Assembly: GCF_008693385.1 (NCBI RefSeq) | Contig: NZ_CP044067.1 | Coordinates: 2,213,501-2,277,500 of the forward strand | Direction: 5' to 3' | DNA from: Cupriavidus pauculus | Lineage (GTDB): Bacteria > Pseudomonadota > Gammaproteobacteria > Burkholderiales > Burkholderiaceae | Length of the DNA: 64,000 bases | Shown here: in pieces, positions 1 to 7,620 of the stretch | Layout: every line of letters starts with the position of its first letter | Position numbering within the stretch: the stretch's first letter is position 1 | Translations under genes and position numbers: made by a program | Notes under the pieces: generated by a model | What the model was told of the DNA's origin: nothing | Seen by the model: the letters and a program-made list of their open reading frames with translations, nothing else | Database searches by the model: none

Positions 1-714
1 GTCATGAACGAGGGCTGGGCCACGTTCTGGCACTACACGATCCTGCATCAGTTGTACGAAGAGAAACTCGTCAACGATGCGTTCATGCTGGAGCTGCTGC
101 AGGCGCATACCAACGTCATCTACCAGCCCCCGTACCACAGCCCGTATTACAGCGGTCTGAACCCGTACACGCTGGGCTTCCTGATCTTCCAGGACCTGCG
201 CCGCATGTGCGAGAACCCCGACGAGGAAGACCGCCGCTGGGCGCCGGAAATCGCGGGCAGCAACTGGCGCGAGACGCTGGACTTCGCGATGCGCAACTTC
301 AAGGACGAGAGCTTCATCCTCCAGTTCCTGTCGCCACGCGTGATCCGCGAACTCAAGCTGTTCTCGGTACTGGACGATGACCGCGAAGGCAAGCTGCGCG
401 TCACGGCCATCCACGACGACGAAGGCTATCGTGCGATTCGCCAGTTGCTGGCGAACCAGTACGATTTGTCGAACATGGAGCCGAACATCCAGGTGACGGG
501 CGTGGACATCGGCGGCGACCGCTCGCTGACGCTACGGCATATGCAGAACGAACGCCGCCCGCTCGCGCAAAACTTCGACGAGGTGATCCGCCACGTGACG
601 CGGCTGTGGGGCTTCACGGTCCGGCTGGAGGTCGGTTACGAGGATGGCCGCAGCGAGATGAAATACGAGTGCAAGCCGGAACGGCGGCATGGGCAGCAGA
701 GGAAGGCTGCCTGA
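1..714 (+). CDS. SpoVR family protein, 3' part (5' end outside window)
   Basis: The reading frame is open from the left edge to a TGA at 712-714 and gives the last 237 residues or so of a protein of roughly 500. The text from MNEGWATFWHY to the end matches what I know of the SpoVR/YcgB family: the W-A-T-F-W-H segment, the YHSPYYSGLNPYTLGF stretch and a basic C-terminal tail. In other bacteria this gene sits with yeaG/prkA (a serine kinase) and yeaH as a stress or stationary-phase unit; those partners would lie left of the window. The molecular function is not settled. The family call is secure, the role is not. Confidence 0.9.
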   Translation, partial: VMNEGWATFWHYTILHQLYEEKLVNDAFMLELLQAHTNVIYQPPYHSPYYSGLNPYTLGFLIFQDLRRMCENPDEEDRRWAPEIAGSNWRETLDFAMRNFKDESFILQFLSPRVIRELKLFSVLDDDREGKLRVTAIHDDEGYRAIRQLLANQYDLSNMEPNIQVTGVDIGGDRSLTLRHMQNERRPLAQNFDEVIRHVTRLWGFTVRLEVGYEDGRSEMKYECKPERRHGQQRKAA

Positions 715-1160
715 AATTGAACCCCGGCCCGTGCCTTCTCGCCAGGGAAGGTATCGGCCGGCGATCGTTCGTGAGTTCGTGACAATCCCACTTCAGTAGG
801 GCCGCGGCCGTATCGATAGGAAGCATCCGATGCAATGTCGAGATGCGGGCGAATGCGCCCTTATCGAAGATTAACGGCGCAATTTTCCACAGCTTTAGCA
901 CGCCAATATCGGGCACTGGCCGGAGGGCGGTGCTGCGTCTCGAATACAGCATTGCTGCAGTCTCCATGCGGCTGCCTACGCCGTCAATACCGCAGGCTCG
1001 GCACATTCCCGAATAAATATTCAAATCACTGTCCGACGAAAGTTGCGGCGTTTTGACAAATGCCAAACGTGTTTCGATTAACGCTTTTCGACGAATTTCT
1101 CGTTTGCTATCGTGCGCGGCAATAGATCAGAGAAGAAGATCAGATAAGAGGGGTGGGTCG
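715..1160. other. Intergenic stretch between the SpoVR gene and the CDI remnant
   Basis: This stretch of about 450 bases has only short overlapping frames with no recognisable protein. The last 140 bases are noticeably more AT-rich than the flanks and probably held the promoter of the former cdiA gene, but I cannot point to a convincing -35/-10 pair. No tRNA, insertion sequence or clear terminator was seen. Confidence 0.4.
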
Positions 1161-1610
1161 TTGTATCGAGTTCGGGTTGTACGGGTCCGGCCACGCGCGC
1201 CAGTGGTCGGCCGCCGCACGCGCGGGGCGGCGGTGGCATGTCTGCTTGGCGTCATGGCCGCGCATTGTTTCGCGGCGGGTGTCGTTGCCGATGGCAGCAC
1301 GCCGACGACAGTCACGACCGGTGCGGGCGGCCACATTACCGTGGGCGTCGCGGCTGCCATGGGTGGCGTTTCCACCAATAACTATCGCGAGTTCAATGTC
1401 CCGCGAGCGGGCGTCGATCTGGACAACAGCTCGGCACGCGCGCGGACGATCCTGAATCAGGTCACGGGTACGAACCCTTCGCTGCTGGAGGGCCCGCTCA
1501 GCGTGCTGGGGCCACGCGCCAATGTCGTGATTGCCAACCCCAACGGTATCAGCGTCGACCACGACCGGCAGTCGAACCGCCGTGACTTTGGGCGGGGACA
1601 AAAGCAGTAG
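1161..1610 (+). pseudogene. CdiA/FhaB-type exoprotein, N-terminal TPS fragment, truncated
   Basis: A TTG at 1161, about 7 bases after a GAGGGG ribosome site, starts a long signal region (LYRVRVVRVRPRAP, then a hydrophobic VACLLGVMAAHCFAAG core). A two-partner-secretion domain follows, recognisable by GPLSVLGPRANVVIANPNG. An in-frame start at 1053 is also possible. After ISVD (about 1559) the frame runs into 16 unrelated residues and stops. The DNA there joins the linker of a toxin module in another frame, so most of a several-thousand-residue exoprotein has been deleted. The product could at most be a secreted N-terminal stub. No cdiB/fhaC transporter gene is in the window. Confidence 0.8.
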
Positions 1611-1932
1611 CGTTGGCTTCGATACGTCAAACCTAGAAAGCAAACTAAGCGGATATTTGCTTGTCGCCGCACATCCGCAGAATCAGACCAAAGCTAACTG
1701 GTTTAGCCAAGCCCTTGGTTTTGACCGGAGCAACTGGCGGGATCTTGCATCGCAGTTGCGTTTCGACCCCGCTACGGCCGTAGCGACGAAGACTACACAG
1801 TACGGGCAAACCTATGAGCAGGTCATCCCAATCACGGGTGCAAACGGAAAGACGATTAATACGACGTTTGTGTTCATGAAGGACAATTCGGGTACTGTTC
1901 GATTTGTGACGGGAATTCCGACGAAAAAATGA
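1531..1932 (+). CDS. Orphan CdiA-CT toxin tip, DUF6883-like
   Basis: From about 1565 this frame reads a junction sequence (GSRTAVTLGG) also present before the toxin tip at 4994, then a compact domain of about 100 residues starting ESKLSGYLLVAAHP and ending FVTGIPTKK. The pattern K-L-x-G-Y-L, N-W and the closing V-T-x-x-P fit the DUF6883 family known from polymorphic toxin C-termini. The only start is a TTG at 1531 without a ribosome site, and the upstream TPS fragment is in another frame, so the domain is probably silent. It overlaps the next gene by ATGA, the usual toxin/immunity arrangement. The family call is from memory; the activity is unknown. Confidence 0.65.
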   Translation: MPTPTVSASTTTGSRTAVTLGGDKSSSVGFDTSNLESKLSGYLLVAAHPQNQTKANWFSQALGFDRSNWRDLASQLRFDPATAVATKTTQYGQTYEQVIPITGANGKTINTTFVFMKDNSGTVRFVTGIPTKK

Positions 1933-2150
1933 GAGTGATGAAAGAGAATGATGTGTTTTCGTTGTCGAAGGCAGTCGAGGCCACGATGATCGGCGAACAC
2001 AACGTTGTCGTATTACCGATTGGAACGGTTGTGTCAGTTGTGGTCGTATTCGGCGATCCCGGCGCACCGGTTGCCTATGAAGTGGAGGCATTTTTGGAGG
2101 GCAGCGGTGGATATGCGCTTGCGACGATAGACGCCCTCGACATTCAGTGA
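1929..2150 (+). CDS. Immunity protein, DUF4926-like
   Basis: This 73-residue protein has its ATG overlapping the toxin stop (ATGA). It is built as a small beta protein: a central PIGTVVSVVVVFG strand pair, then AYEVEAF and a final ALATIDALDI. This resembles DUF4926 proteins (pattern GxxGTVVxV, YxVEF), which are commonly encoded straight after DUF6883 tips. The inferred role is to bind and neutralise the toxin tip encoded just upstream, in the cytoplasm. It is intact although its toxin has lost a normal start, so it may serve as defence against siblings that still deliver the toxin. Confidence 0.7.
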   Translation: MRVMKENDVFSLSKAVEATMIGEHNVVVLPIGTVVSVVVVFGDPGAPVAYEVEAFLEGSGGYALATIDALDIQ

Positions 2151-2167
2151 TTTGTTGCTAGGCGGTG

Positions 2168-2330
2168 CCGACAATCGCACGGCACGGGCTGACCTGTTGG
2201 CCGAGCTGGACGCCGAGGCCGACTCCGAAGGCGGACCAACGTCGCCAGGCTGGCGAGGCTCTCTAGCGGCATGTTCGGCTGGCCCTTTCCTGGCCCGCCC
2301 ATCGAGGTGGCATTTCCCTCAGCCTACGAT
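2168..2330 (+). repeat. Spacer repeat, copy A
   Basis: This stretch follows the immunity gene at 1929-2150. Its second half (GCATGTTC, then GGCCC, TTCCT and CGCCCATCGAGG with small gaps) recurs in the same order at about 6045-6090 after another immunity gene and, in part, at 11213-11250. It may be the decayed end of a shared coding cassette. No protein function is apparent. Confidence 0.55.
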
Positions 2331-2499
2331 CGAGCGCCCGGCCTCCCCTCCGGAAGGCTGAGCGGCCGCACGTTCGTGTGGACGCGCCTTGCTCGTCAAT
2401 GAAACGGGCGACTGGTCAAGCTGGAGCCAAATACTTCGGCCCTGGCGGCGTATCGGCAAAGATTTCTCTTAAGCCGCAATAGGCGAGGGAGTTGATGAA

Positions 2500-3102
2500 A
2501 TGGTGAAGATGGATAATTGCGCGCGATTGGCGGCATTCGAAAATGTCAAGAAATCGATCAATTTCGACGCCTTGCTCCCAGAGTTCGTCTTCTCTGGAGC
2601 TTGGCGCAGATTTCTTTTCTGTGAATCAGATCGCATCTTCGGCAAGCACTTTATCGATGCTGTTACGGAACTCATGTGCTTAGAAGATGGGACAGTTTCT
2701 TGCATCGTTAATCTTGACGCAACACCCGTCTTGGAGTTTGAGAGCGTCGCAGCAATCTACATAGATCGAGTCACAACCGTCGATGAATACAACGAGGCGC
2801 TACGTTCAGGTGGGCCGGGTAACGGCTGGCTCTATAGGGTAGACCGATATGTCTGCGTTTCCGACGCTGGTGCATGGTGCATTTACTGTGAGAAAAGCAA
2901 CGATGTAGCAGTAATCGCATTGCGCGACGATGCCCATTACGAACGGTTCCATGGTCCACTCGGTCAGCTGTGGGCTAAGCCCATCAAAGAATTAGTAGAG
3001 GGAGGCGCTTCTGCACTGTTCCCGTTTGATCATCTGGTGCCGGAGTGGAGAAAGGCGCTACTCGAGAATTATGGAGATGGGCAGCAGTGTAAGCCTCGCT
3101 AG
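2500..3102 (+). CDS. Orphan immunity-like protein, 200 residues
   Basis: The ATG at 2500 follows a strong GAGGGAG ribosome site at 2484-2490. The protein is soluble, mixed alpha/beta and acidic, with no signal peptide or membrane segment (for example FVFSGAWRRFLFCESDRIF and HLVPEWRKALLENYG). I do not recognise the family. Its place between CdiA fragments and its lower GC, unlike the flagellar genes, suggest an immunity gene whose toxin has been lost. It is followed at once by the CdiA fragment that starts around 3113. Alternative: an unrelated small cytosolic protein carried on the same cassette. Confidence 0.55.
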   Translation: MVKMDNCARLAAFENVKKSINFDALLPEFVFSGAWRRFLFCESDRIFGKHFIDAVTELMCLEDGTVSCIVNLDATPVLEFESVAAIYIDRVTTVDEYNEALRSGGPGNGWLYRVDRYVCVSDAGAWCIYCEKSNDVAVIALRDDAHYERFHGPLGQLWAKPIKELVEGGASALFPFDHLVPEWRKALLENYGDGQQCKPR

Positions 3103-3112
3103 CGTGGCATGA

Positions 3113-5356
3113 GTGGAGCGAGCGTGGGATAAGCAAGGGGTCCTGCATTACAACAACGCGGCCGAGTACGCAAAAGCCAACCACATCACGCTGGGTCAGG
3201 CGCTGACCGACGACCAGATCAAGACGCTCGATGCGCCGATGCTGTGGTACGTCGAGCAGGCGGTACCCGACCCGCGATGCACCGCGGCGAGCAGCGTCTG
3301 TCCCAGCGTGAACGCGCTGGTGCCGCAGGTCTACCTGCCGGAAGGCTACGCGCAGGCACTGTCGCTGCCGACCGGCGGCACGATCAGCGGCGACAACATC
3401 AGGATCGCCGTAGACGGTCAACTGCGCAATTCCGGCCAGATCGTCGCGAGCGACACGCTGACGGTCAGGGCGGAGAGCATCGACCTGAGCCCGAACGTGG
3501 TGTCCATCGGCACCAACGCATACAAGGCGCAGGGTGGCTGGAATGTCGTCACGGGCACGGTGGTGCAGCCGGGCGGCTTTCTGTCGGCGATGCAGATGGA
3601 CATCGAGGCCGACAGCATCCGCGCGATCAACGATGCGTTCCGGATTACGCGCGCTGATGGATCGGTCGATGCGGACGCCAGCGCGGCGCTGGTCGCGCAG
3701 CTCAAAGAGAGCCTTGGGTTGAATTACGTCGAAGGCACGGTGGCCGACGACATTCATACGCAGTTCATCAAGGAGAAGAAGGGCTTCGGACCGCTGGGAC
3801 AGATTGTCGCGATGGTCGCGGCCGTTGCTGCCTCCATCGTGACGGCGGGCGCCGCCGCTGCGGCAATGGGAGTGGCGCTGTCGAGCATGACGCTGGGTCA
3901 GGCGATGATGGTCGCCGCCTTGTCCAGCATGGCCGGCAGCATGGCTAGCCAAATCGTTTCTGGCCAGGGTCTCAACTTCGGGAAGATTGCGCAGGCGGGG
4001 TTGATCGGGGCGGTGACAGCGGGCCTGACCAATGGCATCACGTTCGATGGCAGCAGCTTTGGCGTGAGCGAATGGGGTCAGTCGCTCAAAGACACCAACA
4101 CCCTCGCGAACCTGGCTGGCAGCAATACCGCCGGGGGTGCGCTGCAGGCGGCAAAGGATGGTGCCACCGGCACCGTCTACCAGCAGGCGGTCGGCATGGT
4201 CGGCACAGGGCTGATCAACGCCGGGGTCAACACGGCGTTCAATGGGGGCAGCTTCGGACAGGCGCTCATCAATAACCTGGTCGGGCAGGCGGCTGCGCTC
4301 GGTGCAAACGATATCGGCAGCCACACCGACCCGCTGAGCTTGCAGAACATCGCCAGCCATGCGGCGCTGGGGTGCGCGGCGCAGAGTGCGATGGGTGGGG
4401 ATTGCGAGAGCGGTGCCATTGGTGGGGCGGCCAGTGCTGTTGTAGCGCCGCTGGTGCGGGACGGGCTGTACGGCGGCAGCCAGACCGTGACCACCGTTGA
4501 CAACGGGGACGGTACGGTAACGACCACGACGAGCTACAACAACCCGGTGTACAACGCCGCGACGGTGGCGATTGCGATGCTGGCGGGTGGTGGGCTGGCT
4601 GCGGCTCTTGGTCAGAACGCCAATGCGGCGGCTGCGGCGGCGCAGAACGAGGCGCTGAACAATGCGATGAGCACGAAGACGCGCACGCTCCTGACTCGCG
4701 CATACAGCTTCGAGAGCCAGCCGACGAGCGTCTTGAATGCGGCCGACATCCGGCAAACAATCCAGGATCTGAACGTAGCGGCACAGGACCCTAACCTGAC
4801 GGTGCAGGAGCGGAATTGGCTACATAATGCGGCGCTCAACGCATACATCGCGGGTGCTCAGGCAGGTGTGCTGCCTGTTGGGGACTTGGGACTGACCTAT
4901 AACGCGCTGATCAGTTCTATGGGTTTTAGCGGCGGTGGGGTCGGGTCGTTGCCTGGTGGTGGAGGCCAAAGCAATGCTTTGCCGACGACGTCCGGCAGCC
5001 GCACCGCGGTGGCGTTGGGTGGGGCCACAAACGTGGCGAGCGAGCTTACGTTCGGTGACAACGGGCGCAAGTTGGACTTCCTGTTCAACAACAACATCGA
5101 TTCGTCGAACGTGTACAACGCAGCTAGAGCAGCAGGGAATGCAAGCAGAATCGGAATTGCCGATACTCCTGCAAACCGTGCAACAGTGACGCAGTTGCTT
5201 AACCAAGCCTACAATGACCCGTCATCCATTGTTGGCCCGGGAACGGTGCCGGGTAGCAACCTGCGGGAGTTCTATTTGCCAGGCCTAACTGGTACAGGCT
5301 CAAAGGTTCAGTTTGTTGAGTTGAACGGGAAGGTACTTACCATTATCGCCAAGTGA
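3113..5356 (+). CDS. CdiA C-terminal region with DUF637-like domain and toxin tip (5'-truncated)
   Basis: This 747-residue frame lacks a ribosome site and signal peptide. It is the C-terminal end of a CdiA/FhaB exoprotein cut from its N-terminus. Residues about 30-210 are the pre-toxin beta region (YLPEGYAQALSLPTGG, then SGDNIRIAVDGQLRNSGQIV). Residues about 215-450 are an Ala/Gly-rich hydrophobic DUF637-like domain. A linker ends in SGSRTAVALGG (about 626-636). The last 105 residues (from ELTFGDNGRKLDF to KVLTIIAK) form a compact cytoplasmic toxin domain I cannot assign to a named family. The stop overlaps the immunity start. Without a promoter and secretion domain it is probably a silent donor of sequence for recombination into a full-length cdiA elsewhere. 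Confidence 0.75.
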   Translation: MERAWDKQGVLHYNNAAEYAKANHITLGQALTDDQIKTLDAPMLWYVEQAVPDPRCTAASSVCPSVNALVPQVYLPEGYAQALSLPTGGTISGDNIRIAVDGQLRNSGQIVASDTLTVRAESIDLSPNVVSIGTNAYKAQGGWNVVTGTVVQPGGFLSAMQMDIEADSIRAINDAFRITRADGSVDADASAALVAQLKESLGLNYVEGTVADDIHTQFIKEKKGFGPLGQIVAMVAAVAASIVTAGAAAAAMGVALSSMTLGQAMMVAALSSMAGSMASQIVSGQGLNFGKIAQAGLIGAVTAGLTNGITFDGSSFGVSEWGQSLKDTNTLANLAGSNTAGGALQAAKDGATGTVYQQAVGMVGTGLINAGVNTAFNGGSFGQALINNLVGQAAALGANDIGSHTDPLSLQNIASHAALGCAAQSAMGGDCESGAIGGAASAVVAPLVRDGLYGGSQTVTTVDNGDGTVTTTTSYNNPVYNAATVAIAMLAGGGLAAALGQNANAAAAAAQNEALNNAMSTKTRTLLTRAYSFESQPTSVLNAADIRQTIQDLNVAAQDPNLTVQERNWLHNAALNAYIAGAQAGVLPVGDLGLTYNALISSMGFSGGGVGSLPGGGGQSNALPTTSGSRTAVALGGATNVASELTFGDNGRKLDFLFNNNIDSSNVYNAARAAGNASRIGIADTPANRATVTQLLNQAYNDPSSIVGPGTVPGSNLREFYLPGLTGTGSKVQFVELNGKVLTIIAK

Positions 5357-5853
5357 CTATGACCGGATTTGACATGCTGAAGTGGGTACCTTGCGACTCC
5401 CGCAGCGACATGGAGGCGCGCGCTTCTGGGGGAAAGGTACTGGGAACGCTGTTGACCTGCGATGCGAATACGTGGGGATATTTTCAAACGCTGGAAGGCT
5501 CGCATCTGAACGTTGGTTACGCGAACTTAGGTCTGGTGCCGCAGGCCGTGCTCGATGGTCAGCGTATGCTTGTGGGTATCAATGAATATTTGGTCTGCTA
5601 TGACTTGACGATTGGTATCAAGTGCTTCTCCTTCCGCATGCCTTTGGTGTTTCACGAATTCATCGAGATCGGTGATTCGCTAATTGTTCGCGATGAGATG
5701 GGCTTTGTTGGCATTGCTCAAGATGGCACGGAGCTTTGGAAGTTTGGTACCGAAGGTGTCGTTGAAAGCTATATGGTGACATCGTCCAAAATCAGCGGGA
5801 AAACGACTGAGGGCTCGCGTTTCTCGTTTGAGCTACCCATGAGACGGCAGTAG
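5353..5853 (+). CDS. Immunity protein for the 3113-5356 toxin tip
   Basis: The gene starts at a GTG (5353) or an ATG (5359) overlapping the toxin stop, the classic cdiA-CT/cdiI coupling. The 166-residue protein is beta-rich with repeating hydrophobic strands (YFQTLEGSHLNVGYANLGLV, EYLVCYDLTIGIKCFSF) that look like a short beta-propeller or beta-sandwich. It ends EGSRFSFELPMRRQ. The same 3' end recurs as a relic at 11165-11212. Its role as cognate immunity protein is inferred from position and overlap only. Confidence 0.65.
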   Translation: MTMTGFDMLKWVPCDSRSDMEARASGGKVLGTLLTCDANTWGYFQTLEGSHLNVGYANLGLVPQAVLDGQRMLVGINEYLVCYDLTIGIKCFSFRMPLVFHEFIEIGDSLIVRDEMGFVGIAQDGTELWKFGTEGVVESYMVTSSKISGKTTEGSRFSFELPMRRQ

Positions 5854-5889
5854 ACTTGGCGTTCGCTTTGCGCCAGTGATGCCCGACTA

Positions 5890-6128
5890 CAGGACATCCA
5901 CGTGGCGACGCACCCGGTGCGGCTGGCGCTCGCCCGGCCGCACAGCTCCCCGAGTAAGAGCCGGAGCCGACGCCGGCCGACGTACTGGCCGAGCCGGACG
6001 CCGAAGACTGGCCACCAGTCGCTGGACTGGGGACGCCTCCCTTATGCCGGCATGTTCCGTCGGCCCCTTCCTAGCCGCCCATCGAGGCGATATCACACCG
6101 TATTGCCCGCGTCCTGGGCAAGCAATGG
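5890..6128 (+). repeat. Spacer repeat, copy B
   Basis: This lies after the immunity gene at 5353-5853. Its second half matches copy A (GCATGTTC, CCTTCCTAGCCGCCCATCGAGG). Its last part contains TTGCCC-GCGTCCT-GGGCAA, a 6-bp inverted repeat, found again with the flanking ATTGCCC and GGGCAAGCAATG in copy C (about 11265-11292). It lies directly upstream of the immunity-like gene at 6178. Confidence 0.6.
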
Positions 6129-6177
6129 ATGAAATTGAAATGATCGAGTACGAGCAACATCGGTTGGCTTTGATGCT

Positions 6178-6603
6178 ATGCAAGTCACGATCGACAAGCC
6201 ATTTCAGCTGGAGCTCGACGTCATTGCGACAGACGAGCATGTTCCGTCTATGAAAATGGACGTTGTCGTTCGCGTGCAGCAGTTCAGGCACAGCCTGGAG
6301 TATCGTGGAAGTATGTGGTTCGAATATTCGTGCTGGGAGACGTTTGTTTCGAGCTTGAACGATGGCGAGGCGCGCACGGCAACGCTTACGGATATGGATG
6401 CTTGCCTTGTTCTTGCACTCGATACGAGCGGTGGGGCGCCGGAGATCTGCGGGGATTTCAAGAGCGTCGCGTTGGATGGAAGTATAGCTAAAGCAGCATG
6501 TCGGTTTCCCGCTGATCTTGAAGTCGTCATCAATAATGGAACGAGGGCGACCGGTACGAATCCGCGGGAAATTTCGCGCGGCGTTAAAAGCAAGGTGAAT
6601 TAA
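6178..6603 (+). CDS. Immunity-like protein, 141 residues
   Basis: This is the first of three short genes in a row (6178, 6603, 6868). The protein is beta-rich and cytosolic (FQLELDVIATDEH, SMKMDVVVRV, GSMWFEYSCWETFVSSL). The W-F-E-Y-x-C-W segment and the length are reminiscent of small CDI/WapA immunity proteins, but I cannot name a family. There is no clear ribosome site before the ATG at 6178, so the true start is uncertain. The stop TAA overlaps the next ATG (TAATG), so the two are translationally coupled. No toxin partner lies upstream, which makes it an orphan immunity candidate. Confidence 0.55.
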   Translation: MQVTIDKPFQLELDVIATDEHVPSMKMDVVVRVQQFRHSLEYRGSMWFEYSCWETFVSSLNDGEARTATLTDMDACLVLALDTSGGAPEICGDFKSVALDGSIAKAACRFPADLEVVINNGTRATGTNPREISRGVKSKVN

Positions 6604-6827
6604 TGACGTCGATTCGGATAACAGGCTGGAAGTTTGGATTCAATAAAGTCAAACTTGGCTCTCTGCTTAGAGAGAACTGCGGGCTGTCCCTGTCGGAGGC
6701 GAAGCAGTATGTTGATTCAATCCTTAGCGGGGATGCCGTCGTGGTTGCCGTTTCACCAGATTGCACAAGCTCATTTGTGGACAGGGCATCGGAGCTAGGA
6801 GCTGTTTGCGAATTGGTGGACAACTAG
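6603..6827 (+). CDS. Small protein resembling the ribosomal L7/L12 C-terminal domain
   Basis: This 74-residue protein is coupled to the upstream gene by TAATG. The pattern I-R-I-T-G-W, then NKVKLGSLLRENCGLSLSEA, K-Q-Y-V-D, and finally S-F-V-D-R-A-S-E-L-G-A-V-C-E-L parallels the L7/L12 C-terminal domain (F-D-V, K-x-x-x-I-K-x-V-R, G-L-G-L-K-E-A-K-x-L-V-E, L-E-x-A-G-A-x-V-E). Spacing and helix positions agree. It is not ribosomal protein L7/L12: the hinge and N-terminal domain are missing. In this context it is probably an immunity or immunity-associated protein using the same fold. The similarity is my own reading. Confidence 0.6.
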   Translation: MTSIRITGWKFGFNKVKLGSLLRENCGLSLSEAKQYVDSILSGDAVVVAVSPDCTSSFVDRASELGAVCELVDN

Positions 6828-6867
6828 TAGCAGTGACGATCGGCCCAATCTTGAGTTGAGGAGAACT

Positions 6868-7170
6868 ATGACGGCAAGTCCTGAGTTAAGGAAGGAACTG
6901 GAATGGCTGGCATCAAATTGGGATCGAAAGGGGCTCGCTAACCTCTCTGCATACAATGCAGCATTCTATTCTGCGCTCCAGAACATCTTGGATGGCCGTG
7001 CGAGTGAACAGGATCTCGCGCTACTGGTGGAGGGTACTCTCGGAAGAATAGCGGATGGATATGCTCATCTACTTGATGTTGATCCGCGGGAGCTTGTTGC
7101 AGACCCATGGCTCCGATTACGCCGCCTCGGCGAAATATCTAAAGGACTCAAGAAGTTGAGTACTCCTTAG
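6868..7170 (+). CDS. Small helical immunity-like protein, 100 residues
   Basis: The ATG at 6868 follows GAGGAG at 6858-6863 with good spacing, preferred over an upstream in-frame TTG at 6856. The protein is all-helical and acidic to neutral (SPELRKELEWLASNWDRKGL, LALLVEGTLGRIADGYAHLL). It ends 31 bases before a strong terminator. I do not recognise the family. Position, size and the terminator pattern shared with two other immunity genes here support an immunity-type role. Confidence 0.6.
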   Translation: MTASPELRKELEWLASNWDRKGLANLSAYNAAFYSALQNILDGRASEQDLALLVEGTLGRIADGYAHLLDVDPRELVADPWLRLRRLGEISKGLKKLSTP

Positions 7171-7200
7171 GTAAGGGCCAGGGTAGGCCGACTTTGCAGA

Positions 7201-7226
7201 GTGAACCCGGCCTTGGTCGGGTTCAC
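7201..7226 (+). terminator. Terminator after the 6868-7170 gene
   Basis: GTGAACCCG and CGGGTTCAC form a perfect 9-bp stem with an 8-base loop, followed by AGTTTCT. It shares its ACCCG core with the terminators at 7579 and 9226. Confidence 0.7.
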
Positions 7227-7231
7227 AGTTT

Positions 7232-7359
7232 CTATAGCTGCCGCAACTCGGCTTCGCGGTAGGCGCGGCCGGCTTCAAGGGCAGCCTCGTGGATCGCGAA
7301 CGTCTCGCTGGACCCGCCGGTGATGTTGCCAACGGGTATCCACAGTTCCCAGGTGTAGT
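7232..7359 (-). pseudogene. 3' remnant of an unidentified gene on the minus strand
   Basis: Reading the minus strand from about 7359 gives YTWELWIPVGNITGGSSE and continues through TFAIHEAALEAGRAYREAEL to a TAG at 7232-7234. The text looks like real protein (an amphipathic helix at the end), but an in-frame TAA sits immediately upstream, so only about 42 residues remain. The family is unknown. Confidence 0.45.
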
Positions 7360-7366
7360 CTTAAGG

Positions 7367-7570
7367 TTGACAGTGAATGAAGCCTATCGTGCGATGTTTA
7401 TTTTTTTGGATCAGTACTACGAGAGGGATGGTTGCCGAAGCGATGACATCGCAGTAATGCTGAGCGGGATGGCGTAGACGATTTAGGCAGACGGCAGTAC
7501 AAACGATCCCGCTCAATGGGACGATTGGCTAAAGGCTGTCCACGCAGCCAAGAGTGAAGACCCAAGATAG
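7367..7570 (+). pseudogene. Frameshifted immunity gene, paralogue of 9275-9514
   Basis: From a TTG/GTG at 7367-7375 the frame reads LTVNEAYRAMFIFLDQYYER and stops at 7475. Shifting frame just after this, at about 7489, restores ADGSTNDPAQWDDWLKAV to a stop at 7568-7570. The two halves line up along the intact minus-strand protein at 9275-9514 (LKEAYLAMYEFLVELYQR; LPDGTTADPAAWGDWLRCI). It is therefore an immunity gene of the same family, broken by a small indel. Confidence 0.7.
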
Positions 7571-7578
7571 ATTTGCAG

Positions 7579-7600
7579 AGCCCGGCTGAAGCCGGGTTCT
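7579..7600 (+). terminator. Terminator after the broken immunity gene
   Basis: CCCGGCT-GA-AGCCGGG is followed by TTCTTCG, a perfect 7-bp stem starting 11 bases after the stop at 7570. Confidence 0.7.
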
Positions 7601-7620
7601 TCGCGTATGTCGGCGTTGCT

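Noticed and set aside
614..1066. 150-codon minus-strand frame left of the CDI locus
   Set aside because: Overlaps the SpoVR gene end, lacks a ribosome site and reads as unstructured Arg/Pro/Ala text.
2984..4756. 590-codon open frame opposite the CdiA fragment
   Set aside because: Shadow of the high-GC coding strand: Arg/His-rich text without family features. The sense strand carries clear CdiA/DUF637 text.
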